Below are positions 42,873 through 52,449 of a stretch of DNA of 64,000 nt, one piece after another. Source of the DNA: Micrococcaceae bacterium Sec5.1 (lineage in GTDB: Bacteria; Actinomycetota; Actinomycetes; Actinomycetales; Micrococcaceae); the NCBI GenBank assembly GCA_039636795.1, contig CP143430.1:4960001-5024000 (forward strand). Reading direction: 5' to 3'. The position numbers and the translations under genes were made by a program. The notes under the pieces were generated by a model. The model saw only the letters and a program-made list of their open reading frames with translations. It was not told the origin of the DNA and did no database searches. Within the stretch, counting starts at the first letter, position 1; each line of letters starts with the position of its first letter.

Positions 42873-44288
42873 ATGACCACCGTCGATCAGGCGATCCCCA
42901 TCCGTTCCGAACACGACCTCCTGGGGGACCGCGACATTCCCGGGAACGCCTACTGGGGCGTCCACACCCTGCGGGCTATCGAGAACTTCCCCATCACCGG
43001 ACAGCCCCTGTCCACCAACCGTCACTTGGTCCGCGGCCTCGCCGCGGTAAAAATGGCGGCAGCACGCACCAACCACGAGCTCGGCCTCCTGGATGCTGAA
43101 CGTGCCGGAGCCATCGAGCAGGCCTGCCAGGACGTCATGGACGGCATGCTCCAGGAGCAGTTCATGGTGGACGTGATCCAGGGCGGCGCGGGAACCAGCT
43201 CCAACATGAACGCCAACGAGGTCATCGCCAACCGCGCGCTGGAAATCCTTGGCCACCCCAAGGGCGATTACTCCAAGCTGCACCCGAACGACCATGTAAA
43301 CCTGAGCCAGTCCACCAACGACGTCTACCCGACGGCGGTAAACCTCGCCACGATCTTCTCGGTGAAGGAACTCCTCCTCGCCTTGGAAGAACTCGAGCTG
43401 GCGTTTGCCGAGAAGGGCCGTGAATTCCGCACGGTAGTGAAGATGGGCCGCACCCAGCTTCAGGACGCCGTTCCCATGACCCTGGGCCAGGAATTCGGCG
43501 GATACGCCGTGACCATCGCCGAGGACCGGGCCCGCCTGGACGAATCCCACATGCTGATCCACGAAATCAACCTTGGCGCCACCGCTATTGGCACTGGCCT
43601 GAACGCGCCAGTCGGTTACGCAGACGCTGCATGCCGCCACCTGGCCGAAATCACGGGCCTTCCGCTCCTCACGTCGGCGGACCTCATTGAGGCCACGCAG
43701 GACGTCGGCGCCTTTGTTCACCTGTCCGGCGTCCTCAAGCGCGTGGCAGTGAAGCTCTCCAAGATTTGTAACGACCTCCGCCTGCTGTCCTCTGGACCGC
43801 GTGCGGGTTTGGGCGAGATCAACCTGCCGGCCGTACAGTCCGGCTCGTCGATCATGCCCGGCAAGATCAATCCGGTGATCCCGGAAGTGGTCAGCCAGGT
43901 GGCGTACGAAGTCATCGGCAACGATGTCACAGTCACCATGGCCGCGGAGGCGGGCCAGCTCCAGCTGAACGCCTTCGAACCGATCATTGTGCACAGCCTG
44001 CACAAGAGCATCTCCCACCTGGAAGCAGCGTGCCGCACCCTTACGGCACGCTGCGTCCGGGGCATCACCGCAAACACCGAACGGCTACGGCTTACCGTGG
44101 AGCAGTCGATCGGTCTCGTCACGGCATTGAACCCCCACATCGGTTATGCCTCCGCCACGGCCATCGCCCAAGAAGCGCTGGCCACCGGCAAGGGTGTTGC
44201 AGAACTCGTCCTGGAGCACGGTCTGTTGACCGCTGCCCAGCTTGAGGAACTGCTCAGCCCGGAACGTCTGGCAAACCTGAGCAAGTAA
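42873..44288 (+). CDS. aspA: Aspartate ammonia-lyase
   Basis: The 471-residue protein has the fumarase/aspartase signature GSSIMPGKINP at about 324-334, and a GGAGTSSNMN and SQSTNDVYPTAVN core. It converts L-aspartate to fumarate and ammonia. The context with asparaginase and permease supports the aspartase assignment over fumarase. The ATG has AAGGA upstream. Confidence 0.93.
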   Translation: MTTVDQAIPIRSEHDLLGDRDIPGNAYWGVHTLRAIENFPITGQPLSTNRHLVRGLAAVKMAAARTNHELGLLDAERAGAIEQACQDVMDGMLQEQFMVDVIQGGAGTSSNMNANEVIANRALEILGHPKGDYSKLHPNDHVNLSQSTNDVYPTAVNLATIFSVKELLLALEELELAFAEKGREFRTVVKMGRTQLQDAVPMTLGQEFGGYAVTIAEDRARLDESHMLIHEINLGATAIGTGLNAPVGYADAACRHLAEITGLPLLTSADLIEATQDVGAFVHLSGVLKRVAVKLSKICNDLRLLSSGPRAGLGEINLPAVQSGSSIMPGKINPVIPEVVSQVAYEVIGNDVTVTMAAEAGQLQLNAFEPIIVHSLHKSISHLEAACRTLTARCVRGITANTERLRLTVEQSIGLVTALNPHIGYASATAIAQEALATGKGVAELVLEHGLLTAAQLEELLSPERLANLSK

Positions 44289-44428
44289 GCCGAAACCGGC
44301 CAGTAAGCCCAGCGGCTCAAAAGAGCCGTCCCGCCCGATAAGGCACACCCCCGAGGCCCTGTCCTGCGCTCCGGCCCCCGACCAGACGCGTCCAGGACAC
44401 CCCCAACAGGACACCCCTAAGGATTCCA

Positions 44429-45940
44429 ATGACCAACCCACCCATTACGGACCACACGGTCCCGGCCCAAGCGCATGCCAGCGAGAAAGCCCTCCACACG
44501 GAGGACAAGGGCTACCACAAGGATCTGAAGCCCCGCCAGATCCAGATGATCGCGATCGGCGGTGCAATCGGCACCGGTCTGTTCCTCGGCGCAGGTGGCC
44601 GCCTCAACGCTGCCGGCCCTTCGCTCGTCATCGCCTATGCCGTATGTGGCTTCTTCGCGTTCCTGATCCTCCGCGCGCTCGGTGAACTCGTTCTCCACCG
44701 CCCGTCGTCGGGATCCTTCGTTTCTTACGCCCGTGAGTTCTTCGGTGAGAAGGCCGCGTTCGTTTCCGGCTGGTTCTACTGGATCAACTGGGCCACCACC
44801 ACCATCGTGGACATCACAGCAGCGGCGCTGTACATGAACTTCTTCGGCAAATACGTCCCGTGGATCGGCGTCGTTCCACAGTGGGCCTGGGCGCTGATCG
44901 CACTGGTCGTGGTCCTGGGCCTGAACCTCGTATCGGTCAAGGTCTTCGGCGAGCTTGAATTCTGGTTCGCCATCATCAAGGTGGCCGCACTGGTGGCGTT
45001 CCTGGTGTTGGGCACCTACTTCGTCATCTTCGGCACACCCGTCGAGGGCCAGGAAGTTGGCTTCAGCCTCCTTTCGGACAACGGCGGCATCTTCCCCAAT
45101 GGCATCCTTCCCATGATCATCCTCATGCAGGGTGTGCTGTTCGCCTACGCATCGATCGAGCTCATCGGCACCGCCGCCGGTGAAACCCCGAACCCTGAGA
45201 AGATCATGCCCAAGGCCATCAACTCCGTGGTCTTCCGTATCGCAGTGTTCTACGTCGGCTCGGTCATCCTGCTGGCTCTGCTGCTCCCGTACACCTCATA
45301 CGAGAAGGGCGTCAGCCCGTTCGTAACGTTCTTCGGATCCATCGGCATCCAGGGCGTTGACGTCATCATGAACCTTGTGGTTCTCACCGCCGCACTGTCC
45401 TCGCTGAATGCCGGCCTGTACTCCACCGGCCGTATTCTGCGCTCGATGTCCGTTGCCGGCTCCGCACCGAAGTTTGCCCAGCGCATGAACAAGGCTGGTG
45501 TCCCCTACGGTGGCATTGCGATCACGGCAGGCGTCTCGCTGCTCGGCGTTCCGCTGAACTACCTCGTCCCGTCACAGGCGTTCGAGATCGTCCTGAACGT
45601 TGCTTCCGTCGGCATCATCGTCACGTGGGCCACCATTGTCCTGTGCCAGATGCAGCTCAAGCGCTGGGCAGACAAGGGCTGGCTCAAGCGCCCGTCCTTC
45701 CGGATGTTTGGTGCGCCGTATACCGGTTACCTCTCGCTCCTGTTCCTGGTGGGCGTGCTGGTGATGGTCTTCATCGACTCCCCGCTCACCATGCTTGTCA
45801 CGGGTATCGCCTGCGCACTGATGGTGGTCGGCTGGTACCTGTGCCGCAAGCAGATCCATGAGCTTGCTGCGACCCGCGACGGCTACACCGGCAGCGCCCC
45901 GGTGGTTGCTAACCGCCCCATGCGTGGCGGCGACTCCTAA
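44429..45940 (+). CDS. Amino-acid permease (AnsP/GabP-like)
   Basis: The 503-residue protein has about twelve membrane helices and the AAT-family start [30 protein letters not shown]. It is probably a proton symporter for asparagine, given the operon. It starts 140 bases after aspA with its own ribosome binding site (TAAGGA). The gap could allow a separate promoter or a processing site. Confidence 0.9.
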   Translation: MTNPPITDHTVPAQAHASEKALHTEDKGYHKDLKPRQIQMIAIGGAIGTGLFLGAGGRLNAAGPSLVIAYAVCGFFAFLILRALGELVLHRPSSGSFVSYAREFFGEKAAFVSGWFYWINWATTTIVDITAAALYMNFFGKYVPWIGVVPQWAWALIALVVVLGLNLVSVKVFGELEFWFAIIKVAALVAFLVLGTYFVIFGTPVEGQEVGFSLLSDNGGIFPNGILPMIILMQGVLFAYASIELIGTAAGETPNPEKIMPKAINSVVFRIAVFYVGSVILLALLLPYTSYEKGVSPFVTFFGSIGIQGVDVIMNLVVLTAALSSLNAGLYSTGRILRSMSVAGSAPKFAQRMNKAGVPYGGIAITAGVSLLGVPLNYLVPSQAFEIVLNVASVGIIVTWATIVLCQMQLKRWADKGWLKRPSFRMFGAPYTGYLSLLFLVGVLVMVFIDSPLTMLVTGIACALMVVGWYLCRKQIHELAATRDGYTGSAPVVANRPMRGGDS

Positions 45941-45958
45941 CAAGCCCCAAGCAGCGCC

Positions 45959-46008
45959 CGACGGCGGCACCCGGGTTCCGTAACATCGGAGCCTGAGTGC
46001 CGCCGTCG
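45959..46008 (+). terminator. Inverted repeat, first terminator after the permease gene
   Basis: CGACGGCGGCAC (45959-45970) pairs with GTGCCGCCGTCG (45997-46008) in a 12-bp stem. It lies 19 bases past the permease stop codon. Confidence 0.65.
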
Positions 46009-46026
46009 TTGGTTAACGGGCCCAAG

Positions 46027-46066
46027 TAGCCGTGGTTGTTCCCAGGGCTGGGAACAACCACGGCTA
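46027..46066 (+). terminator. Perfect 18-bp hairpin, second terminator
   Basis: TAGCCGTGGTTGTTCCCA and TGGGAACAACCACGGCTA form a perfect 18-bp stem with the loop GGGC. It is stacked just after another inverted repeat. No U-tract follows, so it may act by other means or as a dual element. Confidence 0.7.
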
Positions 46067-46092
46067 GATGCGGGAGAACGCGCCTAAGCCAA

Positions 46093-46103
46093 ACATCCGA
46101 TGA
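46093..46103. promoter_or_regulatory. FucR operator upstream of the regulator gene
   Basis: The sequence ACATCCGATGA matches the ACATC-N-GATGT inverted repeat found in the divergent fucose promoter region. It lies between the likely -35 and the -10 (TACTAT, 46112-46117) of the regulator gene, so it fits autoregulation. Confidence 0.7.
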
Positions 46104-46123
46104 TTCGCGACTACTATGGACCC

Positions 46124-46795
46124 ATGGCTGTCACAGATGAGGCGATTGGCAAGATCAAGGACATGCTGATCCGCGGGGAACTCAAAGCCGGGGATCGGCT
46201 TCCACCGGAGAAGGAACTGAGCGAGCGGCTCGGCCTTTCGCGCAGTTCACTGCGTGAAGCGGTGAAGGCGCTGGAGCTCATCCGCGTGCTCGACGTCCGC
46301 CGCGGCGATGGAACCTACGTCACCAGCCTCGACGCCAAGCTGCTCAACGAAGCCGTCGCTTTTGTGGTTGACCTGCATCAGGATCGCTCCATCCTGGAAC
46401 TCTTTGAGGTCCGACGAATCCTGGAACCCGCCACAGCCCACCTCGCTGCCGGCAAGATCGGGCCAGCCGAACTCACGGCACTCCGCGCCACCATGGACGG
46501 CATCGATGAAAACACCGACGTCGAAGAACTGGTAGCCCACGACCTCGAATTCCACAGCATCATCACCGAAGCCGCAGGGAACGACTACCTGGGCAGCCTG
46601 TTGGAAGCCCTGTCCAGCAGCACGGTTCGTGCCCGGATCTGGCGTGGCCTGACGCAGGAAAAGGCCGTGGCGCACACCCTTGCCGAGCACCGTGCGATCG
46701 CCGACGCCTTGGAACGCGGCGATGCCGAGCTGGTCCGGGCCCTCGTGACGGTCCACATCAGCGGCGTGGAGAACTGGCTGCGGCAGGCGCTCTAA
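46124..46795 (+). CDS. FadR/GntR-family regulator, predicted for L-fucose genes
   Basis: The 223-residue protein has an N-terminal winged helix (residues ~5-70: AIGKIKDMLIRGELKAGDRLPPEKELSERLGLSRSSLREAVKALELI) and an FCD domain with metal or ligand residues (HDLEFHSII, EHRAIADALERGD). I chose the ATG at 46124 rather than 46100 because a TACTAT -10 box lies 6 bases upstream, suggesting a leaderless transcript. The 46100 ATG overlaps the operator. It ends 14 bases from the convergent lactonase gene, and its operator recurs in the fucose promoters. Confidence 0.85.
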   Translation: MAVTDEAIGKIKDMLIRGELKAGDRLPPEKELSERLGLSRSSLREAVKALELIRVLDVRRGDGTYVTSLDAKLLNEAVAFVVDLHQDRSILELFEVRRILEPATAHLAAGKIGPAELTALRATMDGIDENTDVEELVAHDLEFHSIITEAAGNDYLGSLLEALSSSTVRARIWRGLTQEKAVAHTLAEHRAIADALERGDAELVRALVTVHISGVENWLRQAL

Positions 46796-46808
46796 TCCCT
46801 CGAAAGCG

Positions 46809-47678
46809 CTAGTCCTGTGGAAGCGGCGTAACCGGCAGCCCGTAGGTGCGAATGGCTGTCGCCTCGAGTACGGCATCCTGTTCCGGGACGCTCAGTGTAG
46901 ACACGAGTTCCAACAACACATCCAAGGTCCTGCCGTACGGCGCACCGAGCGTACTGACTGGCCAGTCGCTGCCGATCATCAAGCGATCGGGGCCGAAGGC
47001 TTCCAGCGCTTCCTCGAACAGCGGCCGCAACGCATCAGCCGAGTACTCGACGCCGGGCAGGTGCAGGCCTGACACTTTAGCCACCGTGTTGGGCAGCCGC
47101 CCGAGTTCTCGAAAATCAGAGCGCCAAACATCAATCGCAGCCGCATCCGCAAGCGGTGGCTTCCCGAGATGATCCACGACCACGGTCAGCGCAGGAAGTT
47201 CTCGGGCAAGCCGGACAGTGGCTCCCAAGTGACGCGGGAAGGCATCCGGAACATCGAAGGCCAGGCCGCGTGCAGCAACCATGGCCAGGGATTTCCGTAC
47301 CGAGGGCAGGTCAAGGAAGTCATCGCGGCGATCGTCGTGCACCAAGTGCCGGACTCCGCTGAACACGGAATGCGCGGTGAACGCGTCCAGCTGCTCCGCG
47401 GCCTGTGTTGGCGAATCCAGTTGGACCCACCCCACGACGCCGAGTACCCAAGGATTGCGCGCGGCCACCCCAAGCATGCTCTGGGTGTCGGCAACCGTAT
47501 CGTCCGCCTGGACCAGTACCGCTCCCCTGATCCCGGCTGCGGCCAAGACCTCTCCGGCCTCATCCTCCCCGAAGCTGCGGAACAGCGCGCCGTGCTGCGG
47601 GCCCAGCCACGAGTAGGGTCGGACACCCCCGTTCATGGAGGCCTCGAGGTTCCACAGGTGCAGATGCGCGTCAATCAC
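46809..47678 (-). CDS. Amidohydrolase, predicted L-fuconolactonase
   Basis: The 289-residue protein starts at a GTG overlapping the previous stop (GTGA). It begins VIDAHLHLWNLE, the HxH metal site of the amidohydrolase_2 family, and has VVDHLGKPP and SDWPVST in the later metal and active-site loops. The family includes 2-pyrone-4,6-dicarboxylate and fuconolactone hydrolases. In this operon it would hydrolyse L-fucono-1,5-lactone to L-fuconate. It is the last gene of the long fucose operon. Confidence 0.85.
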   Translation of the reverse strand: MIDAHLHLWNLEASMNGGVRPYSWLGPQHGALFRSFGEDEAGEVLAAAGIRGAVLVQADDTVADTQSMLGVAARNPWVLGVVGWVQLDSPTQAAEQLDAFTAHSVFSGVRHLVHDDRRDDFLDLPSVRKSLAMVAARGLAFDVPDAFPRHLGATVRLARELPALTVVVDHLGKPPLADAAAIDVWRSDFRELGRLPNTVAKVSGLHLPGVEYSADALRPLFEEALEAFGPDRLMIGSDWPVSTLGAPYGRTLDVLLELVSTLSVPEQDAVLEATAIRTYGLPVTPLPQD

Positions 47679-48637
47679 GCCCCCAGAGCCTCCAATGCAT
47701 CCCACAATTCTTCCGGCACTGATTCCTGCATACGGCTGGCGTTCGAGGTGACTTGTTCAGCTTTGCTGGCTCCGACTGTCACGTTCACCACGGCCGGATG
47801 CCGCAACGGGAACTGGATTGCCGCCGTCGGAAGTTCAACGCCGAAATCCCGGCAGACCGCGGCAAGCGCCCGCGCACGCTCGACCACTTCACGCGGGGCG
47901 CGGTCGTAGTTGTAATGCGCGTCGTCGGGGACTTCGGGACGTGCCAACAACCCGGAGTTATAGACGCCAACATTCACGACGCCGGTGCGGCGCTCCACAC
48001 ACCGGTCAAGCAGCGGGACGCTGGGCTGCTCAAGCAGTGTGTAGCGGCCTGCGAGCATGACGAGGTCCAGGTCCGCGGCCTCGACACACTCCAAGGCTGC
48101 CTCCGCGGAGTTGGTGCCGACGCCAATGGCTTTGACCACCCCTTCTTCGCGCAGTTTTTCCAGCGCTGGAAGGGCCTGGGAGATCCCGGCCTGGAGATCG
48201 TGAACATCGGGATCGTGGAGGTACGCGATGTCCACGTGATCCAGACCCAGGCGTTCCAAGGAGTCCTCTATGCTGCGCCGAATGCCGGCTTCGGTGAAAT
48301 CCCACACCCGCCTGGTGGTGGCGGGGACGTCGAAGCCTTCGTCGTCCTTTACTGAACCGTCCTTTGCCGCGGCGCCGCCGGTGTTGGCTTCCAACAAGCG
48401 GCCCACTTTAGTGGAGATGACGAATTCGTCCCGAGGTTTCTCCCGGAGGACAGCACCCAGTCTCTGCTCAGACAAGCCCAGGCCATAGTGCGGTGCGGTA
48501 TCAAAATAGCGAAAGCCTGCGTCCCAAGCGGCCAGGACAGTGGCCATGGCTTCCCCATCAGGGATGGCCTTGTACAGGTTCCCGATGCCGGCCGCACCGA
48601 ATCCGAGCCTGCCGAGGTTAAGTGGTTCCAGGTTCAT
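47675..48637 (-). CDS. Aldo/keto reductase, predicted L-fucose dehydrogenase
   Basis: The 320-residue protein has the aldo-keto reductase motifs FRYFDTAPHYGLGLSE (Asp, Tyr), ISTKVGR (Lys) and AYLHDPD (His). An insertion of about 30 residues after the lysine (ANTGGAAAKDGSVKDDEG) is typical of L-fucose/D-threo-aldose 1-dehydrogenases. It would oxidise L-fucose to the lactone. The ATG at 48637 has GGGAG 5 bases upstream and overlaps the mutarotase stop by 4 bases; an ATG at 48649 is less likely. Confidence 0.88.
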   Translation of the reverse strand: MNLEPLNLGRLGFGAAGIGNLYKAIPDGEAMATVLAAWDAGFRYFDTAPHYGLGLSEQRLGAVLREKPRDEFVISTKVGRLLEANTGGAAAKDGSVKDDEGFDVPATTRRVWDFTEAGIRRSIEDSLERLGLDHVDIAYLHDPDVHDLQAGISQALPALEKLREEGVVKAIGVGTNSAEAALECVEAADLDLVMLAGRYTLLEQPSVPLLDRCVERRTGVVNVGVYNSGLLARPEVPDDAHYNYDRAPREVVERARALAAVCRDFGVELPTAAIQFPLRHPAVVNVTVGASKAEQVTSNASRMQESVPEELWDALEALGA

Positions 48638-48948
48638 GGCAGCTCCCATACTTTCTGGATACCCGAATCGTTCCCGGAGTAATCGTCCTGAACCTCAAGA
48701 AGTTCGGCCATCCGGGCTTGCCAAGGGACGTTCGCCGGATGATCGGCGAGCGCCCGCCGCATGGCTTGGTAGTCCTCGACGTCCACCACGTGGAAAAGGT
48801 CCAGCCCGCTGCGCCAGATCCGCCAATTCCGCACGCCGGCTCCTTTAAGGGCTTCGACCAGTTCGGGTGGGATGTTTGCGTGGGCGTGGGCGTATTCCTC
48901 CTCGGTTCCGGGCTTGAGGCGGGTGTGGAGGGCGATGCTTTCAGTCAT
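48634..48948 (-). CDS. L-rhamnose mutarotase family protein, predicted L-fucose mutarotase
   Basis: The 104-residue protein matches the RhaM-type (DUF718) mutarotase family: ALHTRLKPGTEEEYAHAHANIPPELVEALKGAGVRNWRIW, with a later WQARMAELLE. It interconverts the anomers of the sugar, and by context L-fucose. Its start overlaps the fucosidase stop by 8 bases. Confidence 0.87.
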   Translation of the reverse strand: MTESIALHTRLKPGTEEEYAHAHANIPPELVEALKGAGVRNWRIWRSGLDLFHVVDVEDYQAMRRALADHPANVPWQARMAELLEVQDDYSGNDSGIQKVWELP

Positions 48949-50233
48949 TGAAGTCCCCCGGCTTCAGGAACAGCTCAAGCACGGGCACAGCGACGTCGGG
49001 CCGCTGGACGGGGAGCTTGATGGTCAGCGTCCCGGCCGGCTGGCCGCCGGGGGTGATGTTGATGGCTTGCTGTCCGGGGTCACCCTCTTGCAGGAAGACT
49101 TCGGACGCATCGTTGAGGAGTTGGGCGTACTCCACCTTGCCAGCCAGGTCCGGGAGATGGACGTATTCAAAGGGCCACGCGAAGAGGTGCACGTACAGCC
49201 GGTTCCCGCGCTGGGTGTAGCGGGTATCCGGTGGTGCTGTGAACTGGGATGTTCCTGCACCGTAAATGGAGCGGGAGTGCAGTTGCATCCATTCGCCGAT
49301 CCCTTCGAGGGAGGCGAGCGCTCTGGGGTCGATGCTGCCCCGGCCTGTTGGGCCTACGTTGAGCAGAAGGTTTCCGCCCTTGGAGACGCCATCCACCAGC
49401 ATTCGGATCAGCAGGTCCACGGATTTGTAGTTGAGGTTGTCGCGGTCGTAACCCCAGCTGCCGTTCAACGTTTGGCACGCCTCCCAGCTGACCGGGGCGC
49501 CGTCGACCATCATGGGACCTGCTGGCTGGTACTGCTCAGGGGTGACAAAGTCTCCGGGGATCCCCAGGCGGTCATTGACCACGATGTCGGGCTGGAGTTC
49601 CCGCACCATGGCGAGCAGCGTTTCGGAGTCCCAGTCCTTGGCGCCTTTGGCGCCCCAGAACCCGGCGTGTTCATCTTCGTCGTAGGAGAAATCGAAGAAC
49701 AGGTAGTCGATGGTGCCGTAGTTGCTGAGGAGCTCACGGACCTGGCCGTGCAGGTACTCGCGGTAGCGTGCCATATCGCGCCCGGCGTTGAGGCTTTCGA
49801 CGTCGGTGATGTTGCGTTGCGGGTGCACGCCATCGATGGTGAAGTCGGGGTGGTGCCAGTCGATCAGCGAGTGGTAGAAGCCGACTTTGAGCCCTTCAGC
49901 CCGCAGCGCTTGAACGTAGGGTGCGATCAGGTCACGGCCGGCTGGCGTGTTGGTGGCTTTGTAGTCGGTCAGAGCGGAGTCCCACAGGCAGAAGCCGTCG
50001 TGATGCTTGGTGGTGAGGACCACGTACTTCATGCCGGCCTTACGCGCTGCGCGTGCCCACTCGTTTGGATCGTAGAGATCGGGGTCAAAGCGCCGGAAGT
50101 ATTTGGAGTACTCCTCCACAGTGGTTTCCTCCCGGTTCATCACCCACTCGTGCCGGGCAGGCAGAGCGTAGAGGCCCCAATGGACAAACATGCCAAAGCG
50201 GGACTCTTCAAACCAAGGTGCGTGCTGGATCAA
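48941..50233 (-). CDS. Alpha-L-fucosidase (GH29), cytoplasmic
   Basis: The 430-residue protein matches glycoside hydrolase family 29: WFEESRFGMFVHWGLYALPARHEW is the N-terminal signature, AGMKYVVLTTKHHDGFCLWDS the second, and the likely nucleophile Asp is in IDYLFFDFSYDEDE. I chose the TTG at 50233 because GGAAGG lies 7 bases upstream. It has no signal peptide, so it acts inside the cell, probably on fucosides imported by the ABC transporter encoded upstream. Confidence 0.9.
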   Translation of the reverse strand: MIQHAPWFEESRFGMFVHWGLYALPARHEWVMNREETTVEEYSKYFRRFDPDLYDPNEWARAARKAGMKYVVLTTKHHDGFCLWDSALTDYKATNTPAGRDLIAPYVQALRAEGLKVGFYHSLIDWHHPDFTIDGVHPQRNITDVESLNAGRDMARYREYLHGQVRELLSNYGTIDYLFFDFSYDEDEHAGFWGAKGAKDWDSETLLAMVRELQPDIVVNDRLGIPGDFVTPEQYQPAGPMMVDGAPVSWEACQTLNGSWGYDRDNLNYKSVDLLIRMLVDGVSKGGNLLLNVGPTGRGSIDPRALASLEGIGEWMQLHSRSIYGAGTSQFTAPPDTRYTQRGNRLYVHLFAWPFEYVHLPDLAGKVEYAQLLNDASEVFLQEGDPGQQAINITPGGQPAGTLTIKLPVQRPDVAVPVLELFLKPGDFND

Positions 50234-50338
50234 CGGGATACCTTCCGTGTGCCGGGAGTTGGTGGTGCTTTTGGAGCGACAGGGCAGGATTGGGAGGGGC
50301 GCAGAGGGGCACAGGGCCCCACCCAATCGGGCGTGATT

Positions 50339-51340
50339 CTATTCGTAGAGGTTGGGCTTAATGGTCTCGGAGTCGATGTTCTTTGCGTCGTACCAGTAGA
50401 AGCCCGTGTCGATCTTGCTCGGCAACTTCTCACCCTTGATGGCGGCAACGGCTGCCTTGACGGTTTCGTAGCCGATGCCGACCGGGTTCTGGGTGACGGC
50501 GCCGGCCATGAGTCCGGACTTGATGGCGTCGATTTGCGCCTTGCCGGAGTCGAATCCGACGATCGTCAGCTTGCCCTTGAGGCCGAGTTCTTCCACGGCC
50601 TTGACGACGCCGATTGCCGAGCCTTCGTTGGTTCCGTACATGCCTTTGAGGTTCGGATTGGCGGTAATGATTGCCTTGGCAGCGTCTGCCGAGAGCAGCT
50701 GGTCGCCACCGGCGTACTGGATGGCGACGATCTTGACACCGGGGTTGTTCTTCTCGATGTATTCCTTGAAGCCGTCGCGGCGGTCGGTGCCGGACTTGGA
50801 CGTCTGGTCGTGGCCGATGATGGCGATCTCGCCTGACCCGCCAATCAGTTCAGCAAGGTGCTTGGCAGCCTCAGCTGCTGCAGCCTTGTTGTCGGTGGAG
50901 GCCGTGGTGGCCGGGATGGTGGAGTCGACGCCAGAGTCGAACGCAATGACGGGGATGTTCTTGCTCTTGGCCTGCTCCAGGAGGGGCGTGGCGGCCTGCG
51001 AGTCCAGCGCTGCGAAGCCGATAGCTGCAGGCGACTTGCCCAGGGCGGTGGTGAGCATCTGGATCTGCTGGTCCACGTCCTTCTCGGTGTTCGGGCCTTC
51101 AAAGGTGATATCGACATTGAATTCCTTGGCAGCTTTGTCCGCTCCTTGCTTAACGGCCTGCCAGAACTGGTGTTGGAAACCTTTGGACACGACAGCGATG
51201 TACGGCTTGGCGCCGTCTGCTGCTGCTCCGCTGGCACTCGCGGATCCGGCCGGTGCCTCGCAGCCGGCGATGGCGACGGCACCGAGGGCGAGGCCGGTGA
51301 GGGTAAGGAAGGAACGGCGGTTGTGGATGGACTTGCTCAC
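50339..51340 (-). CDS. Sugar ABC transporter substrate-binding lipoprotein
   Basis: The 333-residue protein starts at a GTG (GGGAG nearby upstream). It has a twin-arginine-like NRRSFLTLTGLALG segment and the lipobox AIAGCE (Cys near 25), followed by a type I periplasmic-binding fold of the RbsB family (IAVVSKGFQHQFWQAVKQGADKAA, then PVIAFDSGVD). It captures a sugar, here probably L-fucose or a fucoside. It is separated from the permease gene by 71 bases. Confidence 0.92.
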   Translation of the reverse strand: MSKSIHNRRSFLTLTGLALGAVAIAGCEAPAGSASASGAAADGAKPYIAVVSKGFQHQFWQAVKQGADKAAKEFNVDITFEGPNTEKDVDQQIQMLTTALGKSPAAIGFAALDSQAATPLLEQAKSKNIPVIAFDSGVDSTIPATTASTDNKAAAAEAAKHLAELIGGSGEIAIIGHDQTSKSGTDRRDGFKEYIEKNNPGVKIVAIQYAGGDQLLSADAAKAIITANPNLKGMYGTNEGSAIGVVKAVEELGLKGKLTIVGFDSGKAQIDAIKSGLMAGAVTQNPVGIGYETVKAAVAAIKGEKLPSKIDTGFYWYDAKNIDSETIKPNLYE

Positions 51341-51411
51341 GATTGAAGACTCCCTTTTTCTGAGGATGCGTTCTGGAGAGGATGTGGGTGGTTGGAGCGG
51401 AAGCACAGCGG

Positions 51412-52449
51412 CTATTTGGCGGTCTCCTTCCTGCGCAGCATGTCCAGATAGACCGCTACGAGGATCACGACGCCGATTGCCACGTTCTGCCATTCCTGCG
51501 GCACGGAGATGATGCGCAGGCCGTTGGTCAGGACGGACATGATGAGGGCGCCGATCACTGTTCCGACGATGGAGCCTTTGCCTCCTGCGAGGGATGTTCC
51601 ACCGATCACGACGGCGGCAATCGCCTGTAGTTCGTAGCCCATGCCCTGCCCGGGCTGGGCTGAGTTGAGGCGGGCTGCGATGATGACGCCGGCCAGGCCT
51701 GTGAAGGCTCCAGCGGCCGTATAAATCCACAACTTCCAGTTCCGCACGTTGATGCCGGAAAGTGCCGTGGCTTCCTCGTTGGAGCCGATGGAAAAGGTGT
51801 AGCGGCCCAACAGTGTCTTGCTCATGACAAGCCCTGCCAGTACGGCCACTGCGAAGAAGATAAATACCGCGTTGGGAACCACCAGGCCCGGGATGGGCTT
51901 GCCGAGGGCGAGGTTGGCGAAGCCTTCAGTGCTGGTGAAATAGATCGGCTTGGTTCCGGAGACTACCAGGGCCATACCCTGTGCAACGAGCATGGTGGCC
52001 AAGGTGGCGATGAACGGTGGAATCTTCAGGAAGGAGATCAGGAACCCGTTGACGGCACCAATCACGGCTCCCATCAGGATGCCGCCAATGACGCCAGCCC
52101 ACAGCGGCAGCCCAAGATAGGTCAGGACAACGCCTGTCATCACCGAGCACAGGCTCATGCCGGTACCGACGGAGAGATCAATGCCCCCGGTGATGATCAC
52201 GAACGTCGCGCCGAGGGCCAGCAACCCGATCACCACTGTGGAGAGCAGGATGTCCGAAAGGTTGCTCGGCACCAGGAACCGCGAGTTCATTGCGCCGAAA
52301 AAGATCACCAGGACAATGAGTGAACCGAAGGCCAGGAGCTGTTGAAGGGATGAACGGAACCGGGTAGCCAGGTCACGTACGGGCTTCTGTTCGGCGGGTC
52401 CGGGCTTTGTACCCTGGTTGCGGGACGCGGGGGTCTCTACAAGGCTCAT
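51412..52449 (-). CDS. Sugar ABC transporter permease (RbsC-like)
   Basis: The 345-residue protein has about ten membrane helices and the RbsC-type patterns (GGIDLSVGTGMSL and a later GGTSLAGGKGSIVGTVIGA). It forms the channel of the importer. Its ATG overlaps the ATPase stop codon by 4 bases. Confidence 0.92.
   Translation of the reverse strand: MSLVETPASRNQGTKPGPAEQKPVRDLATRFRSSLQQLLAFGSLIVLVIFFGAMNSRFLVPSNLSDILLSTVVIGLLALGATFVIITGGIDLSVGTGMSLCSVMTGVVLTYLGLPLWAGVIGGILMGAVIGAVNGFLISFLKIPPFIATLATMLVAQGMALVVSGTKPIYFTSTEGFANLALGKPIPGLVVPNAVFIFFAVAVLAGLVMSKTLLGRYTFSIGSNEEATALSGINVRNWKLWIYTAAGAFTGLAGVIIAARLNSAQPGQGMGYELQAIAAVVIGGTSLAGGKGSIVGTVIGALIMSVLTNGLRIISVPQEWQNVAIGVVILVAVYLDMLRRKETAK

Noticed and set aside
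47675..48637. Fucose-operon aldo/keto reductase as a duplicate of the one at 30913-31947
   Set aside because: The two share only family motifs; the insertion after the catalytic lysine and the operon context separate them.
48872..50836. Long plus-strand frame over the fucosidase and binding-protein genes
   Set aside because: It arises from codon bias of the minus-strand genes. The minus-strand products have clear families and coupled starts.
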